64,000 nt of DNA from NCBI GenBank assembly GCA_014058105.1, contig JACGCM010002331.1, positions 310,001-374,000 on the forward strand, in the 5' to 3' direction. This stretch comes from Kingdonia uniflora. Lineage: Eukaryota; Streptophyta; Magnoliopsida; Ranunculales; Circaeasteraceae. Below are positions 1 through 11,400 of the stretch, in pieces. Position 1 is the stretch's first letter. The number at the start of each line of letters is the position of its first letter. A program made the position numbers and the translations under genes. The notes beneath the pieces were generated by a model that ran no database searches, had not been told where the DNA came from, and worked only from the letters and a program-made list of their open reading frames with translations.

Positions 1-33
1 AGGAATTTTTTGGGAAAATTCTTTGGCGGTGAA

Positions 34-53
34 CCCCCCCCCCCCCCCCCCCC
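34..53. repeat. Poly-C homopolymer run
   Basis: An uninterrupted run of 20 C in otherwise AT-rich sequence. Runs this long are unusual in plant DNA and are a common place for sequencing or consensus length errors. No function is inferred. Confidence 0.9.
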
Positions 54-219
54 AGCTTCTGAAGGATTTCAATGGTGTTCAGGGGCAAAGCTAGGAATCT
101 ACTCCAGTGGGGTTAAAATCCAGACGTTGCGGGCGGAGTTCATGAGATTTTTCACAATACCTTAAGGGTATTTTAGTAATTTTCTTATTTAGCATGACTA
201 TACGTAAACCGACTTGTAA

Positions 220-594
220 GAGCATCTCTAACGGAATCGTATGCGATTTCGGTTTACCATACCGGTATTCCAGAATCGCATACTATTTTCGTCCAATAGA
301 GATTACGATTTTAAGAGATAAGTTGTGATGGGAGAGAGAGAGAGCTGCCACGTGTATTAAAAAAAATTGTTGGGCATTTAATGGTTTAGTGCCTAGGAAG
401 TGATATATGAAAGAGAGAAGTTGTGATAGGAGAGAAAGATTTCAGCTGTAATTAAAAGTTGTTAGGCGTTGAACAGTTCAGCGCCTAGGCAGTATGCACA
501 TACTCCTCGACAAGTTCAGGTTTCTCATACTTTGGAGGGGTATAGGGGTGAGTATGTTGAACCTTAAGAGCATATTCTTCTGTTGGAGGTGCTC
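220..594. mobile_element. Tourist-type (PIF/Harbinger) MITE
   Basis: A 375-bp element without coding capacity. The left end reads GAGCATCTCTAACGG and the inverted right end reads GAGCACCTCCAACAG. A 3-bp TAA lies directly outside both ends (217-219 and 595-597). A TWA target duplication with GAGCAT-type ends is the established signature of PIF/Harbinger-mobilised MITEs. The interior holds two related stretches around 305-385 and 415-490, each with a GGGAGAGA-like block followed by a short CTAGG segment, which suggests an internal duplication. Confidence 0.75.
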
Positions 595-597
595 TAA

Positions 598-1103
598 CAT
601 TTCTTTTGGGGTTGGTAACTAGTATACTGCTAAACGGTAGTGAGACCGATGTGAAGTTTTTCTAAATCCAAAATGGCGTGCCTTCGGCACTACACCACTT
701 TACTTGTGTCCCTACAGCACTATAACACTGTCACACATGAGTATAACAATATAGAATATGCTCATACGATGTACAACATCTCTAATCGTCCAAGGTATCG
801 TATGAACAATCTTGTTATTGCATGTTGTTTGATGAATCGTATCAATACTTCTTTCCACTCTGTATCTCAATACCACTCCATAACAACAACAAAACAAAAC
901 CCCTAAATCTCCTTCAATTTTTTAGCGGAGATTTCTCCAAGCGTCACATTTTTGTGAAGTCTATAGGTGCCAAGAAGAGAACCCCACACTATAAAATCAT
1001 GCTTCACCTTCATTCCCTTGATCAAATCTAAAACTAGCTCAACCTAGAAGATCAACTGTGCAACTATAGTGCTCAACTTCGGGTTCGGTATTAAAGTCCC
1101 GAT
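598..1103. other. Intergenic stretch, nothing recognised
   Basis: About 500 bp of AT-rich DNA between the MITE and the PPR fragment. Short open frames here have no composition or motif supporting translation. No tRNA, hairpin or transposon end was recognised. Confidence 0.5.
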
Positions 1104-1340
1104 TCAAATCCACTTTTTATCAGAAACCCATAAACCCCTTTTGTAATCTCTTTTGTAAAATACTTGGTGAGCTTCTTGGCATGTCCATGCATGCCATAAC
1201 CAGCTACCATTGCAGTCCATGACTATTTCCATTTTTCTTATGCTGTCAAAGACCTTCCTTGACATTTTTACTTTACCACATTTACAGTACATGTCAATAA
1301 TCGACCCCACAATTACATTATCCTCCAGTCCATTAACCAC
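1104..1340 (-). pseudogene. PPR protein fragment (MEF14-like)
   Basis: The minus strand reads [20 protein letters not shown] followed by a degraded version of the usual PPR continuation (VFDSI..., then an out-of-frame echo of GYGMHG, then EA.QVFYKR). The IDMYCKCG core is a standard plant organellar RNA-editing PPR repeat, and the wording resembles the MEF14/At3g26782 group. That attribution is from memory and is tentative. Only about one and a half 35-residue repeats survive, the second half is scrambled, and no start, transit peptide or E/DYW tail is present. The fragment is cut at its N-terminal side, where transposon sequence begins at about 1345. Best read as a dead gene fragment. Confidence 0.6.
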
Positions 1341-1344
1341 CTAA

Positions 1345-1792
1345 AAGCATCTGCAGCAGTTGGGTGGGTGAATTCACCCAAAAGCAAGGTGGATTTAATC
1401 CACCCCACTTTTACCCTACAACAGTTTTAGCCAAAAATCAAGGTGGATATTAGCACTGTATTTCTGAACTGTGGGGCACAACATACGTCCCAGATTAAGC
1501 CACGTCTCAACATCCTAAACGTTTAATCCCCACGCGCAGTTCTAAACTGCGGGGCAGGGAGAACCAATCAGATTTAGCCACATAATTATTATTATTTTTA
1601 ATTAATATCGCGCAGTTCAGAACTGTGCGGCAAGAGCCTACATGAATTGCCTTCAAATTACCACAATCCTTCACTTATATTGCTAAGTATTGTTATTGCT
1701 TCTAGTTTAAACACCCAAACCCAACTTCTTTCTCAAGTTTCCCAACCCTCACCTTTTCCTAGTAATTCAATCCCATTATCCATAGATTAACA
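1345..1792. mobile_element. Candidate left end of a TE with short palindromes
   Basis: After a possible TAA target site (1342-1344) the sequence AAGCATCTGCAGCAG begins, resembling Harbinger ends. It is followed by short palindromes: GGGTGAATTCACCC (1366-1379), a GGTGGATT/TAATCCACC near-palindrome, and repeated blocks of the type GCAGTTCTNAACTGCG. The same GCAGTTC...GAACTGC block recurs in the foldback at 4.0-4.5 kb, linking the two. No matching right end was found, so the extent and family are inferred. Confidence 0.4.
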
Positions 1793-3702
1793 ATGTCAGG
1801 ACCTAGTCATGTTATTCCCAAAACTAGACGTATGCCAAGTGATGAAGTTAAACGAAGGGGTAAAAAATTGGTCGCGAATATGTGGCCGTTACACCTAACG
1901 TCGGATAATGATCCCGCCCCAACCCCCGAGAATTTGCACCGAGTAGATATCCTCCCGGACAACTAGGTTTACATTTTCATTAAATCGGAAGAATTGCTAG
2001 TAAGTTTTTTGTGTAAAATTTATGTATTATTAACGTTATTTGTCAAATGTTCGACGAAATGCCTGAATGAATATTTAATATGTTAATATGTTGTTTTTAC
2101 AGAACTGATAAGAAATATAATGTAGGGGATCGCTGGATAAGGTATTAAAGTGGTACCAATAGATTGTCAGGTATCCCACGTTGAAGAGGTTGGTCGACAA
2201 TATGGGTTTCAAAGAGTTTTTGGGGATTAAGGTGGGAAACTCGGATAACCACTTAATTCATGCTCTCGTAGAACGGTGGTGGCCTTCCACCCATACTTTT
2301 TACTTCCCTTGTAGGGAACTTAGCGTACGTCGCTAGACTTCATCATGCTAACAGGCAAAAGTTTTGGGGTGGGTCTGAACTCCCGTACGAGGATAAGTAC
2401 TCGATGTTCGAAGAAGCACAAGTATTGTTCCCCAGAATCACAACGACCGACATCAGGTACGGTAACATCACTCTAGCTTATTTGAAAACCTAGAGAGACA
2501 CTTTGAATCCTCAAACCAATAGTTAAAACCAAGACATGGATCTTGCGTATGAGAGGGTATTTATTGCATACATGATGGGTAATATCTTCTTCTCGAATGG
2601 TAGCACATCTCTGCCGATCGGTTATCTTGCAGCTTTGATAGACCACCATAATTTAGGTGTGTCATGGTTCGACTGGGGTACTCCGATCATAGCGGTTTTG
2701 TATCGGGGACTAGATAAAGTCTCAGTTCTGAAGAGTAGGAAGGGGAAGAGATCAATCACAGGCTTCTATGCTCTGTTGGAGTTTTGGTTCTTTGAGTACT
2801 GTCGCGTTGGAATATATCTGGTGAAGGTGAACAACTTTAACCATATTTATCCTCGTATGGGTACGTGGAGAGATGAAAGGGCTAGTTACGGGTCTGAGAT
2901 CCATCATTTATTTGCTGTGATCAGAAAAATGATAGAATGGAAGTACATAACCAATATTGATTGGCAACCATGGGTGAGGTCTAGACAAGCAATCCGTCCA
3001 GAGGTAAGAGTTGTTGCAGAGCTTAGTAAAAGAAGGGTTCCATTAGTTTCAGTCTTATACGTAAACGGTACGCTTTGGTATTTAGGAAACCGGTGTATGC
3101 GTCAGAACATTGGGCATGATAGTGTTCCCTATGACCCCCCACAAGAGATTATGGAATTTCTACGGTATGATAGACAGTTTTATCAGGGACTAAAAGAGGT
3201 AGACTTTTATGATGGACACAATTACATCATTGCTGACGTGAATTACATAACATTTTGGAGTTTGGCTCATCCAAATCTCAAGATCGGTTGTAGTTTAGTG
3301 AAGAGGGCCGAGAATATATAAATGGTCGGGTATGATCTAGTGAGGCCCGATGTTGCTCTGCCACCTACTTCAAGTTTAACCACATCTTTTCAGGTGTAAA
3401 ACTATGGTATTGAGGCATACGGCGAGGAAGTGGGGGATCTGGGATGGTTCATGGAGATGGCAGGAAGTAGTAGAGAACATAGACGACTACCAATCTCGGC
3501 CATGCAGGTACTATACCCGTGTCTACCTAGGTATAGTATGGATGAGTTGTGGCATCAAAACGAATGAATGCGGTATACGGCATATGAAGATTCGAGACAA
3601 TACTTTCAACGCGCAAAGGAGTTAGAGGAATAGCTGCGGCGGAAGGATGAGATTATCCAAGTCACGGGAGAGAGACTAGCTGATATGCCTATTAACTATT
3701 AG
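1793..3702 (+). pseudogene. Plant mobile domain (PMD) protein, degraded
   Basis: A start at 1793 (MSGPSHVIPKTRR) opens a reading frame that stops early. It is followed by a plausible intron from about 1990 to 2101 ending in TTTTTACAG. The next exon reads HALVERWWPSTHTFYFPC, the signature opening block of the PMD family, then loses frame near 2330. The clean block 2536-3321 covers the central PMD segment (AYMMGNIFF..., WFDWGTPIIAVLYRGL, then ALLEFWFFEY). The tail up to the stop at 3702 has a short charged heptad-like stretch ending in GERLADMPINY. PMD proteins occur both as host genes and as transposon passengers. The neighbouring Harbinger genes and palindromic flanks suggest a passenger here. 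Several frameshifts and stops make it non-functional as read. Confidence 0.7.
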
Positions 3703-4008
3703 ACAGAGCCAAAAGTCCAATGTACCTATGACAAGAGTCTCACTTAAACAAGACATGCTCGCCAGACGAAGGGAGGCCGTCCCACTTAGGCTATATTTTA
3801 TTATGTTTTGTTTAGACTATCGAGTTTATGTTATATTTTCATGTGAAACTTTGATATCCTATGTTTAAACTATGTTTAATTGATTATGCATCATGTTTAA
3901 ACTTGTGTTTGCTTCAAATACTTAGTTTTTTCAAGTGTTTGAATGAAATTCCTCGTAGAGATGAGCGGATAAAATAACTAATTTTGATAAAATTGTAATA
4001 TAGGAAAT
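3703..4008. other. Spacer between PMD pseudogene and foldback
   Basis: About 300 bp of AT-rich sequence with several TATGTTT-like words. No gene, repeat end or regulatory site was recognised. Confidence 0.4.
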
Positions 4009-4011
4009 GTG

Positions 4012-4515
4012 CTTGATGAAATGCCTAAACGAAAGAGGAAAAAATTAAAACTAAGTATGAAGAGATGCACACACAATAAAAGGCACATCAGATGTTTAAG
4101 GAAATGCCTCAAAGAAAAATTACCAAAAAAAACTAAGTATGGAGAAGGGAAGCAAAGGCAAGAGTTGCAGGCTCTTATTGCGCAGTTCAAAATTGGGTGG
4201 CAACCTTGATGAGATATGTAGCTTAATCTGGTCTCTTTGTTTGCCACACAGTTTAGAACTGCATGGCAAGAGGAGAGGCCAGATTAAGCCACGTGTCTCC
4301 CAAGGTTGCTGCACAGTTCTGAACTGCACGACAAGAGCCTACCACTTTTGCCTTTGCTTTCTTCCTCTTCATACTTAGTTTTTTTTTGGTAAGTTTCTTT
4401 GAGGCATTTCCTCAAACACCTTTTTTTGCCCTCTATTGTGTGTATTGGTTCATACTTAGTTCTTTTTTCTTCTCTTTCGTTTAGATATTTCCTCAAACAA
4501 CTTTCCTCTATTGAA
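4012..4515. repeat. Long foldback (hairpin) element, ~500 bp
   Basis: The left arm (about 4012-4255) and right arm (about 4265-4515) are inverted copies over most of their length. Matching landmarks are AAACGAAAGAG, ACTAAGTATG, GAAATGCCTCAAAGAAA, AAAGGCAA and GGCTCTT, each found reversed in the other arm. The centre is itself palindromic around GCCACACAGTTTAGAACTGC. Transcribed, it would form a very long, nearly continuous stem, the kind of structure that feeds siRNA production. Its GCAGTTC...GAACTGC blocks are shared with 1.5-1.65 kb. Confidence 0.75.
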
Positions 4516-4766
4516 AAATTAGTTCTATTAGTTTTTTATGTGCTCCTCTATACAAAGAATTTCTTTAAACACTTGAAAACTCCAAGTATGGAATGTATTT
4601 TTTCCCTTCTCCATACTTAGTTTTTTGCTTTGGAACTTTCGTAATGACATTTCTTCAACCATACTGTGTTGTTTTATGACCACTATTGTGATACTTAGTT
4701 GTTTTATGATCTCCTCTCTATACTCGGTTTATTTAGTGCTCAACAACACAATATTTTATCCTGGCA
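4516..4766. other. Spacer, AT-rich
   Basis: Sequence between the foldback and the 41-bp tandem array. It repeats the word ATACTTAGTT several times, also present in the foldback, so it is probably more of the same transposon. No gene seen. Confidence 0.35.
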
Positions 4767-5290
4767 AACTTGTTGACCAAGTAGCTCAACGACTATATTC
4801 ATGTGGAAACTTCTTGACCAAGTAGCTCAACAACTATATTTATGTGGAAACTTGTTGACCAAGTAGCTCAACGACTATATTCATATGGAAACTTGTTCAC
4901 CAAGTAGCCCAACGGTTATATTCATGTGGAAACTTGTTCACCAAGTAGCTCAACTACTATATTTATGTGGAAACTTGTTGACCAAGTTGCTCAATGGCTA
5001 TATTCATGTGGAAAATTGTTGACCAAGTAGCTCAAAGGCTATATTCATGTGGAAACTTGTTGACCAAGTAACTCAGCGGCTATATTCATATGGAAACTTG
5101 TTGACCAAGTAGCTCAACGGTTATATTCATGTGGAAACTTGTTGACCAAGTAGCTCAACGATTATATTCATGTGGAAACTTGTTCACCAAGTATCTCAGC
5201 GGCAATATTCATGTGGAAACTTGTTCACCAGTAGCTCAACGGCTATATTCATGTGGAAACTTGTTCACCAATTAGCTTAACGGCTAGTTT
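4767..5290. repeat. 41-bp tandem array, about 13 copies
   Basis: The unit contains CTTGTTGACCAAGTAGCTCA and then ACGGCTATATTCATGTGGAA, repeated at 41-bp spacing (for example at 4767, 4808 and 4849) with scattered substitutions. One sub-group has TTCACC instead of TTGACC. The last unit runs into GGCTAGTTTTTTTT and then the probable promoter of Harbinger ORF1. A shorter, inverted, more diverged version lies at about 8410-8480 upstream of the transposase. This fits subterminal repeats of one Harbinger element. Confidence 0.85.
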
Positions 5291-5380
5291 TTTTTTAATA
5301 TAAAGGTCATTCATCTTCTACACTCTATGTTCTTAATCTTCTACACTCTCCTCCCTCCTTAGCTTACAAGCAAAACCACC

Positions 5381-6959
5381 ATGTCATCCTCAAGCTCCGA
5401 ATCTAATTCTCAAAACCACTCTCAATCCTCCAATATGAACCAATAAGGGAATGCATTTCTGATGCAATTCGATGCATATGATTCATCGTAAATGCCTAAC
5501 CCTTTCCAATATCGTGATCACCATGTTTGACAATTATTCTCGCCATACGAAAATCAATTTATATCTCAAACCTAAGGATATTATCCTCATTACCAAAACC
5601 AATGATATTACCCTCAATTTGATCCTCATACGGGCTCGTACTATCAACCGGGGAATCTATATTTATCATCTCACGCTAGTGGAAGTTTGAATACCACGCC
5701 GATGAGAGGTACATGGGGTTTAAATGATTTAAACCTCAATACATCACCAATTGTATCTCCGGTCTTCTCTTCGGTCATCTTTAAGGTTCTCAATCCGGTT
5801 CTTACGAGAAGTAATACGTGCAGAAAGGTGAAGCCTAAAAGAAAGACGACACCGGCACCGATACCGACATCTATTGTAGTTGAGGATATAGTTGAGGTTG
5901 AGGATGAAGTTGATGACGACAAAGAAAGATACACGAACTCCAAAAATTGGTGGTCCGATGACTTCGTGAATCTCATATGCGTTTAGTCTCAAGTATCTCA
6001 AAACCTCGCTACCACAAACAACCAAAAAGCCGCTATATTATGGATCAAGGTGCGTGACCAATTCAACTCATTCTATAATGACCAATCAATGTGACGATCA
6101 TACAATGATGTCAATTATACGTATAAGGAGCAACTCAATAAGGATTGTTCGATTTTTAGAGGCATCATTCAAGACCTCGAAAGCCGACATTTTACCGGCA
6201 TTGAAACTGGCGACTTCGTAAGTAATTTTGTTTTTTTTTCTTATTTCATTAATTTTGTTAGGTAAATCGTACTCATTAGAATTTAAAACTTTATTTTTAG
6301 GAACGTATGGCATACGATACATTCGAAAAACTACAAAAAAACAATTTACATTTGGGGAGGCTTACAAAGTTTTGGAGCATTGCCCAAAATGGTCATAAAT
6401 TAAGAATATCAGGCAACCCGACCACAGCGTCGCTAGAGAATTAAATTTTAACGATAGCCCAGGTACTTTCGATACCAATCCCTCTACACCTACTTTTGTC
6501 ACTCCAAATATCATAATTCCGGATGATTCTACCGACTGGATGCACCACTATATGCTTATGGGAAAGTACGACCGGACGGTCAAAAAAAGAACAAGGCAAA
6601 AGAAATGGCAAAGTCAAGTATAGGTTTTTGGGGGAAGAAGATGTTTGAGGCGACGACAAACATGATGACTGCATGGAATGTGAGAGTCGAGCAGAAGATA
6701 GAGGAAAAGAAAGCTAGAGCTTGCCGTACGAGAGGAACAAAAGTTGGTTAGAGAGGCAGAGATTCAAAGGAGGCGTAAAGTGGAACTAACTAGAAAAAAA
6801 GGCATCAAAGATGTGTATTTGGTTAAGGTGATGACAACGGACCCAACTAAACTACTACCGGCACAAAGACATTGGATGAAGAAGTAAATTAAACTTTATT
6901 CAAAGAAGTTGAAAGAACAGTGTCCAAGTGATGACGACGTTTCTAGTGATGAAGATTAA
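5381..6959 (+). pseudogene. Harbinger ORF1, Myb/SANT-like DNA-binding protein
   Basis: Starts at ATG 5381 with the Ser/Asn/Gln-rich leader typical of these proteins (MSSSSSESNSQNHSQSS). A degraded Tyr/Gln/Pro-rich stretch follows, then at 5940-6130 the Myb-like core (NWWSDDF, then VRDQFNSFYND). A probable intron lies at about 6220-6300. After it come the NAM-associated-type landmark AYKVLEHCPKW, a Lys/Arg-rich linker, and a charged C-terminus ending PSDDDVSSDED at the TAA of 6957-6959. In autonomous PIF/Harbinger elements ORF1 binds transposon ends and helps bring the transposase into the nucleus. At least six in-frame stops and several frameshifts show that it is dead. Confidence 0.75.
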
Positions 6960-7120
6960 TGTAATCTTTAGCGTTAATAGTAGTTCTTAAGTTCTATGTA
7001 ATTTCATTATTTGAATAAAATTGTTATCAATCGTAAGTATTCCGTAAAACATACTTTAATCAAGTAGACAAAATACATTACAACTTTAACATAAAACTAC
7101 AAACTTCGAAACAAAATACA

Positions 7121-8344
7121 TTACTCCGCCCCTTTTTTATTCCAGAAATGTATGACAAGTTCATTTCATAATTGGAAATGAACACCTTCGTTTCTAATTT
7201 CATAAATCTTCTCGATGTACTGTGTCATAGTGTTAATCGCGTATTTTGGATTTAACGTCTTCTTCCAAGTATCCACGGTTTTTTTTAAACTTGGGATCAA
7301 TATCTACTTGCTAGATGTAAGTATGTAATACCCTAAAAGCACGTTCTACGTCTTTCCGACATGCTTCTTGCATCTTTGCAAAATATTTTTTGGCATCGTT
7401 GGACGAATTTCTTATGGTTTAGACAATTGTTTGCCATTTTGGGTAGACTCGGTTCGCTAAATAATACCCTATAGTGTGCGAGACCGTGCCTATATTGTAA
7501 TTGCATGGCGGCACAACTCCATTAGAAATTTGTCAAAAAGCCACCTTTGATGTAAGACGTTCACGTCGTTATTAGAACCGGGCACCCCAAAGAATGCGTG
7601 TCATATCCAAAGATCTTGCGATGCAACCACTTCTAAAATCACCGTCGGGATTTTTATATACCCGGTATATTGTCATGCCCAGTAAGACAATTCTTCTATC
7701 TCTAATGCATACAATCTAAACTACCTAACATCCCTGGGAAGCCTCGTGATCCATTCACTTCTAACAAATATAATGTATCGTTTTCATCGGGAAATCTAAG
7801 GTATTGAGCTTTGAATAGTGTTATAATTGTTTTACAAAATTCTTTCAAACTCAAATTACTCGTAGACTCCCCAATCCGAACGTATTCGTCTTGGGCGTCT
7901 GTGCTCATACCATAAAATAATATACGAAGTACGCATGTTATCTCTTGGTACGACGATAATCCCATCGTCTTAGCGGCATTTTCTTTTTGAATAAAATAGG
8001 GGTTTGTAGATATAACTTGATCATGAGTACGTTGATACACACCTTCGCTCATACGGAATTGACAACGAAATAGGATACTGGCGAAGACTAGGTTGGCACC
8101 AAAATAATCCTGATTAAGGCTAAACTTACCCAATTTATGATTACAATATTTCTACTTGTCAATCCTTCCCATTTTACTACTCCCCCCACCTCCGTGATGA
8201 TGTCGCATCTTGCTCTTTTTCTTCCGCTTCTCCCAACTCCATGAGAACCTTGTTATACTCATGCATCATCATAATTTAATGTCGGAAGAGCTCTTAGCTT
8301 TCGGAAGATGATGATGACAAGAATGAGAGTGATGGGTCAGACAT
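7121..8344 (-). pseudogene. Harbinger DDE transposase (HARBI1/ALP1-like)
   Basis: Reads from ATG at 8344 (MSDPSLSFLSSSSES) to a stop at 7121. The N-terminal half is continuous over 8133-7702: FRMSEGVYQRTHDQV, NAAKTMGLSSYQEITC, DAQDEYVRIGESTS, FKAQYLRFPDENDT and GMLGSLDCMH. The first catalytic Asp is in LDCMH, the second in PGSNNDVNVL, and the Glu in KDVERAFRVL. After LDCMH the frame is broken: most of the Trp-rich block is deleted and there are stops at several points. The family cuts and pastes DNA at TWA targets. The triad can still be read but no full-length protein can be made. Convergent with ORF1, whose stop lies about 160 bp away. Confidence 0.8.
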
Positions 8345-8499
8345 GATTTGAGTGTAGAAGAGTAAGAGAATAGAGTATGCAAGATGAATAATTTTTATAT
8401 AAAAAAAAGACTAGCCGTTAAGCTTCTTATCAAATAAGTTTGGTAAAAAAACTAGTCGTTAAGCTTCTTGTCAAACAAAAGCAGAGTATCAGAAAGAGA

Positions 8500-11400
8500 G
8501 TTACAAGAATGGGAGTTACTGACTTTCTAGATAAGCCATGCGGGTCGAAGAATCAGAAAGGGAGATGCATATGTACCATATCCAGCTTAGTCACTTCATT
8601 GAGACTCAGACTATCAACCAATCGAACAGAAGCAAAAGACGTCGTGTCGGCCAATATCACGACCTATCCATGAACGATAAAGAAGCCCGTTTACTTCCCA
8701 TATCCAGTTCCCAACGCTTATAGATTTCTTTCGATGATTGTGATATTCGTCATGTCAACTTTCCTCACCATGATGCTTTGGTAATCATACGAAAAATGAG
8801 AAATGTTGTACTATACATAATTATGATAGATACCGATAGTAGTATTGAACTACTATTTTAAAGCACGATTGATCATATGAGACTGGCCGATAAGGTACAC
8901 AGCCTAGTGATATTGACATTTATGGGTTCAATAGTTCTAGAGAAGAACATGTGGGAAAGATTATACTTCATATCCCAGCAGGACTAACAACAGTTAACGT
9001 TGTATTTTATGTTATCAATACAAAATTTCATTATTTAGGTATAATTGGACGTTGCTGGTTACACAATATGCGAGTTATTCCATCGACCTATCATTTGGTG
9101 CTACGATTTGAATGGAATGGTGGTATTTACGAAATCAAAGGAAGCCAAAAGTTAGCTCGAGCATTTGAAAAATCTATTGCCATCGAGCCAGAGCCCTCAA
9201 AGCCACAACTCAAATAGTAATTATAGAAAACAACAGAGAACATTGCAGAAAACTTTACAGTAAACTCTACAGAAAGCCAGCTGTCAAGTACACACAGAAT
9301 ACATCAAAATCAGTGGGGACAAGTGAGGAACATATATTGGCACTCTTCTGTCTACAGTAAAATGAGATGCTTTTATCTAGTTCCTTAAAGACAATAGTGA
9401 TGTCTTCGCTTGGATTTTTTATGAAATGCCAGGCATTGATCCCAATTTGTCTTGCCATAAGCTAAATTTGAAAGAAAAAGCTGAAGCCGTCAAACAAAAG
9501 CAGAGAACCTTAGTACCAAGACTCCTAGAAGAAGTTAACAAAGAGATCAATAAACTCATTGAAGTGGGTTTTATCCGAAAAGCCAATTATCCAGAATGGA
9601 TCTTGAACATTGTAGCAGTACCAAAGAAGAACGACACGATTAGAGTGTACATGGATTTTACGGACCTCAACATGCATACTCCAAAGGATAGTTTTCCACT
9701 TCTTATCATAAACCATATGCTCAATTCTACTGCGGGACACGAACTTTTAACCATGATGGATGCAGCGTCAGGGTACAATCAGATACCTCTGATACCCGAT
9801 GAATAAGAGAAAATATCTTTCATTACAGAGCATGGCTTATACTGCTATAAGGATATGTCTTTCGGACTCAAGAATGCTGGAGTTACTTATCAAAGATTAA
9901 TGATACAGATGTTCAAAGATCACCTCAGAAAAATGATGGAAGTCTACATTGATGATATGTTGTGTAAAAGTTTTAAAAAGGAGAACCATATCGTAGATTT
10001 ACTCATAACTTTTAAAATTCTCCATTTCTACAAGATGTGACTCAATCCTGATAAATGTCAGTTCGGGGTTCAGTCAGGCAAATTCTTGGGACATTTGACT
10101 AGCAAGCGAGGCATAAAAACTTATCCAGATTATATTCGCGCACTGTTGTCTATGCCTTCTCCAAAAATAAAGAAAGACGTACAAAAGTTAGCAGACAAGA
10201 TTGCTGCAATAAATCGTTTCGTCTCGAAGTTTTTAGATCGATGTCGTTGGTTATTTAACCTATTACGTGAAGGAACAACGAAAAAAGAAATCTAAGAAGG
10301 ATCATGAGATCGAGTAGACAACAAAATATGAAGTAGCATTTCAAGAACTCAAACGTTATTTGGGTAAACCACCAATTATGAGTACACCTACAGAAGGAGA
10401 AGAACTGACCATTTATCTAGCAATTACCGACGAATCATTAGGTTCTATTTTAATTCGACTTGATGAAAAGATAGAAAAATCTCTCTACTTTATTAGTAAA
10501 ACTCTTACTCCAGCAGAATCTCGGAATACCAAGGTCGAGAAACTGCTCTTAGCTCTCGTGTACATATCGCAGAAGTTGAAACAATATTTTTAAACCCACT
10601 CAGTTTGGGTAATGACAAATTATCCTTTGCGTAAAATCTTATCCAAGTGAGAAAAATCCAGACGAGTACAAAAATGGTTAGTAATTCTTGGAGAACATGA
10701 CATCCGTTTCGAACCATGTCATTCTGAAAAAGGTCAAGCAGTAGCAGATTTTCTCGCAGACTTCCAGTAGAAGATCTTGACTGGGAAGAAGATAGTACAG
10801 AAATCAATAAAAAATAGTTCGAAGAAAAATCAGACTGGATAACTCAAAAAGGTTGGCGTCTTTTAACTGACGGTTCTGCCGAATCTATGGGATCAGGTAT
10901 CAGAATCGTTCTTATCACACCTTCCAATGACAAGATTAAAAAAATAATTTGACTCAATTTTGACGCTACCAACAATGAAGCTGAATGCGAGGCATTAATC
11001 TGCGGACTAGACATGGCTCTCAAGGTTAGAGTTTCCGAGCTATCAGTATATACAGACTCTTTATTCATTATGAACCATTATACAGAGAATTTTTAGAAGA
11101 ACGGAAAAATGATTGATTACGCCGCAGCAGTAGCCGACAGAATACACAGATTCAAGAGGATTACCATTGAACATTTACCGCGTGGAGAAAATAGGCATGT
11201 TGATTCCCTTGCCTATCTAACATGAGTGCTAGGCACAGAGACCCGATATCTCATGATCAAAGTGATCTTCACCCTCAGCATTAACATCATAAGTTCAAAT
11301 TTTATTAATATTGGGGATGTTGAAGAGGACGAAGACGGTTGGAGATGACCTTTTCTTACATATATCGGACTCCATAACAAGTTTAACGGCGAACATCCTA

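Larger units (their letters stand above)
4767..8480. mobile_element. PIF/Harbinger transposon, degraded
   Basis: It contains the two genes that define this superfamily, arranged convergently: a Myb-like ORF1 on the plus strand and a HARBI1-type DDE transposase on the minus strand. Both are preceded by similar 5' sequence (GGCTAGT, a T-run, a TATA-like TATAAA, then TTCATCTT...ACACTCT), implying duplicated promoters. The right side ends abruptly near 8480 in Tat retroelement sequence, so the right terminus is lost. The left terminus may be at 4.7 kb or as far out as 1345. Confidence 0.75.

Noticed and set aside
5687..5986. Overlapping open frames on both strands in the Harbinger ORF1 region
   Set aside because: Only the plus frame shows the Ser-rich leader and Myb-like landmarks. 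The minus frames are shadows.
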